Source: Ciona savignyi (Eukaryota; Chordata; Ascidiacea; Phlebobranchia; Cionidae). From it: 64,000 nucleotides of DNA. The translations under genes and the position numbers were made by a program. The notes below the pieces were generated by a model. That model searched no databases. It was given only the letters and a program-made list of their open reading frames with translations, and was not told the DNA's origin. This document shows positions 58,241 to 64,000 of this stretch, piece by piece (positions within the stretch are counted from its first letter, which is position 1; each line of letters starts with the position of its first letter). The DNA lies in the NCBI GenBank assembly GCA_000149265.1, contig CH003268.1:170312-234311 (forward strand), in the 5' to 3' direction.

Positions 58241-61051
58241 TCAAGCACTGTAGTTGACCTCTATGTAGGAAGAGGGGACGTAACCATCGGAGTTACCGAG
58301 CATGACACGCGTCCATCCGTCACCATTGTCGGCTTCTAACAACGAGAAGACTTGTCCACAAGTGATCGACAACGCTCCTTCTGATGTGGCTGGAAGAATC
58401 GTTGGGTGGATGGTGGTGTTTAATGGTGTGCACCTTGTACTTTATGAAGATAATATTTGAAATATTACCCGTTACGTGTGTTTGAAAGTGAGAGAGTCTT
58501 TTGACATTAGTAGAAATTCATTTTAGGTTTTTTTCTTTTTTGATGGATGTTGGATATTTATGTTTATCCATGTGAATTAGAAAATACTTTGGGTTTATCC
58601 CCAAGAAGGAATCGTAAGATTACTTTACGTATACCGTCGGGTTACAGGAGATATTGCATTGTGTTGTGTATGACTAGACGTTCCTTCAATTCGGTAAAAC
58701 CAATTAATCCGCTGGGTTCAGGCAATGTTCATTAAGTGCCTTGCCCAGGTAGAGACCAATTTCGAACCTGCAACTCTTCGGTTGAAGGTGATCTACTGAC
58801 CCACCAAGCTAATCGCTCAGACAGGTAGACTCTCGTATAACAAGATAGTGCTTTAAAAAAAGGAACGCATCAATCATAAACAACACATTGTAATAGCTCT
58901 GGTGACCAGGCACTGTATATAACACAATTGCCACTTATAAATTGTCAGATTCCGATAATCTGAGCCATTACCTTCATAATCATAGAGTGCAGTGCAGGTG
59001 CCAATGGGTTCGGGGAAGTCGTCCAGTTCATCAAACTCATCTCCGAAGCTTTGGTCTCGTTGTAATGATCTGGATGGAATGATGTTATCTTTGATGGATG
59101 GTGTGGTAGTGGGGAAAGCGTCAGATTACTTTGCTCCCATCGTTGAGTTACAGAAGCCATGGCAGTGTGTTGGGTGATTCAGACATTTCTAAATTTACGG
59201 TTCAAGCAATGTCCGCTTTTAATATGACACAGGACACAACTGCTGCCACAAAAGTCTATTAACTCAAGATTTGTTGATTACTACAGGACCACAATAGCCA
59301 TGCTTGACACAACAATCGGGAAAGGGGCTTTAAAACATAGTCAGAATACCTCATGCCTACATAGTCAATAAACCACGGTTATATATGATCCAGCGAATTA
59401 AACAAGGGTGTTCAAATAACTTGAATAAAGCTATGTTTAAACTTAAAACTGAACTCAACTAAATCTTTTTTAAAAACTAAATATTTTTTAAACAAAATAT
59501 TTTTTAAATTAAATATTTTTTAAACTAAATATTTTTTAAAAACTCAATATTTTTTAAACGAACTATTTAATCCACTGAAACAAAGAGACACAAATTGAGA
59601 CGTACTTGTTTTGGGTTTGTGGCTGGATTGCGAGGGGTTCAACCTTGACAGGAGTCGTGTAATGCGCGCTGTTCCTTGCAGGGGATGATTGAAGGGAACC
59701 GAATGCTTCTGTGTACCAGTTCTGTAATATATGGGTGTCAAGGTTGGTTTGTGTGGAAATGTGTATGATAGGGACTTTGGAAATGTGGCACAGATGGACA
59801 GGTGGCATGCTTATCAAGGTTGATTTGTTTGGAAATGTGTATGGTAGGGACTTTGGAAATGTGGCACAGATGGACAGGTGGTGTGCTTATCAAGGTTGAT
59901 TTGTGTGGAAATGTGTATGGTAGGGACTTTGGATATGTGACACATATGGTCAGGTGGTGCGCTTATCAAGGTTGATTTGTGTGGAAATGTGTATGGTAGG
60001 GAATTTGGAAATGTGGCACAGATGGACAGATGGTGTGCTTATCAAGGTTGATTTGTGTGGAAATGTGGTAGGGAAATATATAATGTATGATGACACAAGA
60101 CAAACAGACGGTGGTAAATGGCGGTGCAAACAAAGCGAGAATTTACCTCGTACTGCTGGAGTTCAGTCATTAATTTATCAATTTTTGCGTCGACAGCTTT
60201 CTGCCCAGCGTCTAGAGAGGTGGGGTCACCAAGCGCAGGATTGGCTGTGTAGATCCCATGCATTTTGACAATGGCTTTCCTGCGATGAATTGTTAACTAT
60301 CACGTTGTGTTCTTACTTATCTGTGGTAGTTTAGTACAACAGTGTAGTTGGTGGTGCTACTGGTATGCTTTATCGGATATCTGATTCTGTTTGAGTGATT
60401 GATTCATTAGATACCACTAGGTTGGAGCAATGTGAAGTGGCTTGCTCAGGTGCACAGTAATACATCTCATGCCCACAGTCGAGCACAGTAATACACCTCA
60501 CGTCAACAGTCGAGCACATTAACACCTCATGCTCACAGTCAAGCACAGTATTACACCTCATGCCCACAGTCAAGCACATTAACACCTCATGCTCACAGTC
60601 AAGCACAGTATTACACCTCATGCCCACAGTCAAGCACATTAACACCTCATGCTCACAGTCGAGAACAGTAATACACCTCATGCCCACAGTCGAGCATAGT
60701 AATACACCTCATGCCCACAGTCGAGCATAGTAATACACCTCATGCCCACAGTCGAGCATAGTAATACATCCCGTGCCCGAAGTCGAGCACAGTAATACAC
60801 TTCATGCCCACAGTCGAGCACAGTAATACTCCTCATGCCCACAGTCGACCACATTAACACCTCATGCTCACAGTCGAGCACAGTAATACACCTCATGCCC
60901 ACAGTCGACCACATTAACACCTCATGCCCACAGGCACCCACTTTTCATCCTGTTGCTTTGCTATCTCTTTGCTCAAATCATCGATGTGACGTTGAAGCTT
61001 TTTCTTCCTTTGTTCCGGAGGTAAGTGGGAATAATCAGCCGCCTCTGCCAC
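58241..61051 (-). CDS. FNBP1/TRIP10: CIP4/FNBP1/TOCA-family F-BAR protein, C-terminal part (HR1 + SH3), 5 exons, 5'-partial
   Basis: This family couples membrane curvature to actin: F-BAR binds membrane, HR1 binds GTP-Cdc42, and SH3 recruits N-WASP and dynamin. Exons in coding order: 60942-61051, 60147-60279, 59606-59721, 58972-59069, 58241-58389; phases agree and stop is TGA at 58243-58241. Visible blocks are HLPPEQRKKKLQRHIDDLSK and IVKMHGIYTANPALGDPTSL (HR1 coiled coil; LGDPTS stands where vertebrate members have MGDPAS, important for Cdc42 binding), ELQQYE, a short non-conserved linker (NWYTEAFGSLQSS...), the acidic DEFDELDDFPEP, then the SH3 domain from GTCTALYDYE through NGDGWTRVM and SDGYVPSSYIEV. 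The F-BAR part must lie beyond position 64000; the preceding intron is over 2.9 kb. Two introns (59722-60146 and 60280-60941) consist largely of minisatellite. Confidence 0.93.
58544..58945 (-). mobile_element. Family A SINE in CIP4/FNBP1-family intron
   Basis: Near-complete inverted copy 58544-58828 (TTTATGTTTATCCATGTGAA to CTGACCCACCAAGCTAAT); a second tiny piece (CACATTGTAATAGCTCTGGT) at 58885. Confidence 0.75.
59735..60123 (+). repeat. 76-bp minisatellite (site 5) filling an intron of the CIP4/FNBP1-family gene
   Basis: About 4.4 units begin 14 bp upstream of exon 59606-59721 and end in the shared flank (GGGAAATATATAATGTATGA, AGACAAACAGACGGTGGTAA) that reaches to within ~25 bp of the donor at 60146. 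Confidence 0.9.
60395..60935 (+). repeat. 31-bp minisatellite with element B start, in CIP4/FNBP1-family intron
   Basis: Starts with element B (ATTAGATACCACTAGGTTGG, GTGGCTTGCTCAGGTGCACA), then ~15 units of CACCTCATGCCCACAGTCGA with short length variants, up to the splice donor at 60941. Confidence 0.9.
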
Positions 61052-64000
61052 CTGGGTGGGGGTTAATAGGGGTCATGTAGGTTAATAGGGGTCATGTAGG
61101 TTAATAGGGGTCATGTAGGTCATGTAGCACATTTATATGTGGGGTGATTTTCGTGAATAAAAAAAAATTATAAAAAAATTATAAAAAAATTATGAGTGGG
61201 TTAGAAGTACATTTTGGTGGGTGGTGTGTTAAGGCTATACTACGTGGAGTTTAGTGGTGAAACATATTTTACAGAAAGTATCTGAGAGGAAATAAGGGGA
61301 AATGAGGTGTGCAAACTTAGTAATGGCAACCTGTGGGTGAAAGTCGTAATTTCGGGGGCTTTGGAGGGTGAAAACAGAAATAAAACAGATTAAATGGGTG
61401 AATTGTTAACCAGGTGGGTAAAACTGGTGGTTGGTTTTCGGTGAAAAATACAAAAATCTTGTTCAACTGAAACTCTGATCAATAATGAAAACAAAGGGAA
61501 CAAGGTTGTATGACTTTTGTCAAAAAAAATTTACAAATTCCTCTGATGTAAATATAACTTTGAAATACGTAACCCACATAAAGAAATTTTGCTGAAAAAC
61601 TTTGAAATAAAAAGTCACAAATTCAAGCTTTAAACCCACACAATTCCACACTTAAAACAAAAACGTCGGTTCCCACAAAGGAAATAATTTTATGAAAATA
61701 ATAGCACGAAGTCTTACAGCTTATCGAGTTCTCTAATGGTTTCTTTAAAAATAATAAATTAATAACACAACCACGTACACAAATGGACACAAATGATAAC
61801 CGCAATAAACAATTATGATTCAGGTTATTACAGTGAAGAAAATTTTATTTTTGAAATTTTTAATACTTCTTCTTAGATAACCTAAAAAAAAGACGAATAG
61901 ACATATTATATGTCATGTAAGTAATTCCATAACTTTACTAGTTGTTATATTACAATATATGATATATCTCAATTCCATTATCACAGCATAATGCATGTTG
62001 TAACAAAAAGACTTACATCAAAATTTTACTTCAAAGAAATAACTCAACTGCACTACGTTCGAACCTATGTTAACTTCCTTACAAAATACAAGTTATTGAA
62101 ATTAATTTGCGATTATGCTAATTACTTAATTACCAACTAGACCATTCAATTTTGTTTTAAAATAACTTTTCATTGAAATACAAAATGTTATTTAATTTTT
62201 ACTTATGTTTATGTAGACTAATTTCTGGAAATAAGAAATAATCTAAGACAGCCAATAATGAAATCATGTATTCTATTAAAGCTTCCAAAATCAGTTATTT
62301 GGTTTAAATCACACAATGTAAAAAAAAGAAACAAAATTACATTCCATTACGTAATGAGAATCTATAAATAGAAGTTACGCATTGAAATACCCAGGAAGTA
62401 GTTGAATGGGAGAATTGTGAGCAAATGGAAGAGTAAGTCGCTGTGATCCAGCTGTCTTTTATCGCAATATAATGTTTAATTCATTGTGGAGTCATTTGGC
62501 AGACCTGAATTGATTAATGGGGTTGTAATGTGGTTAACTGACTGGTCTGTTGGATTCTATTTGAATTATAGATTAAAGATGCCCTCTTGGGTGAAATAAA
62601 TCTATTTTATGAAAAAATGCTGTAGTAATTGTGGCTTCAAATTGGCCTTACAGTATGAATTTCCATATTTAGTTCTACAATCAATAACTTAATAATCTTG
62701 CAATTATACCACGGAAAAGCAAATTTATAGAACACTTTGCTGACAACGGATTGAGATAATATCCTTAACCGAACAGGTCATCAATGTCCAATACTCAAAT
62801 CAATCTTTAAGACTTAGCGAAATATAATACATGTTTAATAACAAATTTGTATGTTTTGATAAATATATTCTTAATTACCAGTATTTCCTTAAAAAAAACT
62901 GTTAAAATTCTATTTTTTCTATTTTTATTAAAATGATATAAATAAAATCATTTTGTTTGACACACAATTTGGAATTAGGAGAAAAAACAAATTATTTCTT
63001 ATTTATTTCAAATTAGAATGGACAACCCTATGGCCGTCCCAAAAATATGGAAGAGGCTGGGGATTGAACTCGCAATCTTTCTGATGTGACCAATGTGTTC
63101 TAACCTTCAGACTACATGGTAGGATCAATCTATGCATATCAGCACATATCACTATACTATGATTAATAAATACTGATCAGAAAAAAGTGGTTTAAAGTTT
63201 CTTTGTAGCTTTTCAGTCAGTTTAAATTTGCGGTCGTCAATAAATGTCTAAATGAGTATTGTACCAATAGAGATAAAAAGTAACGTACAATGGTCCAAAA
63301 ACTATTCCGGACAAAATTTTTATAACTAGATAACTGGAAGCTTTGTCTTATACACTCGTCCCAAACTGTTTTGAATTTTTTTCTGTCAACTGTCAAATAA
63401 TTACTTTACAGATAATCAATTCACAACCTACTAGATCAAGTTATCATTAAGTATTGCTCTGACAATTAAAGTGTAAAATCCAGAATGTTGAACCTAAGGT
63501 CGGTGAATCTGTGATCTGTTGCCAAACATAAATATCAGACGGACAAGACCAGTTTAAATGCAAGCCCTTGACGAACCACTAGTAATGTAGTTGATAATTA
63601 ATTAACAGATTATTCTAAGGGTTTTAGATATTCTAGGAAATAGTTTCTGTGTTATTTTGAAATCCATTGATATAATCCAGATACATTAAAAAACGTTTCA
63701 ACATGACTTAATATGTACTTTATTATTTGATAATACAATTTTGAATTAGGAGAAAAAAAAGAAATATTTTTTATCACATGACTTTATATGTACATTATTA
63801 TTTGTTAATATTATTAAAAACTTGGTGCCTTTAGACTAAGGGGTGCAGTTTTCACCACAAGCATAACTCACTGTGCGTTTAAGCCTTGGTCTTTCAAAAA
63901 ATATAAGATTTCGATTTTTTGCTTTTTTATATCGCTGACCACGATTCTGGTGCCGTTACGGTTGGATGACGATGCAGCAAGCCATGCGTGAAGTGTGGAA
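61052..64000. other. Intron of the CIP4/FNBP1-family gene, continuing past the window
   Basis: Very AT-rich. A 19-bp repeat (GTTAATAGGGGTCATGTAG) x3 at 61060-61125 and a tRNA-like fragment on the minus strand at 63025-63125 (B-box-like GCGAGTTCAATCCCC). No further exon recognised. Confidence 0.55.

Noticed and set aside
60370..61080. Cys/His-rich open frames of 81-105 codons
   Set aside because: 31-bp minisatellite shadows in an intron, plus antisense of exon 60942-61051.

Overview
The window is animal nuclear DNA. It has AT-rich, intron-split genes with GT..AG splice sites and introns down to 59 nt. Its introns and intergenic DNA are packed with tRNA-headed SINEs, foldback/MITE elements and minisatellites, and there are two runs of N (assembly gaps). 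The compact introns, the SINE type and the chordate-like proteins point to an ascidian, most likely a Ciona species. That placement is inference; no ribosomal or mitochondrial marker is present. Almost all long open frames in the raw sequence are repeat shadows. The real genes are chains of short exons, which I rebuilt by hand from homology, splice sites and reading phase. || Layout: 1-17.9 kb has no gene I can support. It holds SINEs, two kinds of dispersed minisatellite, two hAT-type MITEs with perfect 8-bp target duplications, and CpG/ACGT-rich stretches. 17,991-25,098 (+) is the 3' two thirds of PIGK, the catalytic subunit of GPI transamidase, with both catalytic residues visible. 28,283-33,499 (+) is a complete six-exon class A GPCR of 599 aa with a Ser/Thr-rich N-terminal stalk and a very long third intracellular loop. 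35,313-46,313 (-) is a 13-exon gene of 614 aa. It ends in a p25-alpha (TPPP) domain but carries a roughly 400-residue N-terminal extension that starts with a myristoylation/palmitoylation signature. 48,356-50,058 (-) is a six-exon type I C-type-lectin-like membrane protein of 298 aa whose last exon carries an ITIM. An inverted paralogue lies at 54,739-56,996 (+), with every exon length conserved except a 13-nt deletion in exon 1 that breaks the frame. Between them, at about 51.6-52.16 kb, are the flanks of a third copy whose gene is gone. 58,241-61,051 (-) is the 3' end (HR1 and SH3 domains) of a CIP4/FNBP1/TOCA-family F-BAR gene that continues beyond the right edge. || The genes do not form one pathway: GPI anchoring, G-protein signalling, microtubule organisation, Cdc42-actin membrane remodelling, and a lectin-type receptor. 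The two most interesting items are the ITIM-bearing lectin pair in an inverted, partly decayed duplication, and the lipid-anchor-signal TPPP fusion. At the repeat level, the 31-bp minisatellite and its host repeat look derived from the main SINE body. A 49-bp array comes from the SINE tail. The 76-bp minisatellite recurs at five sites, two of which share about 75 bp of flank, suggesting a mobile element that carries its own tandem array. || All gene models are manual, without alignment or transcripts. The fact that summed exon lengths are multiples of three in each complete model is the main internal check.
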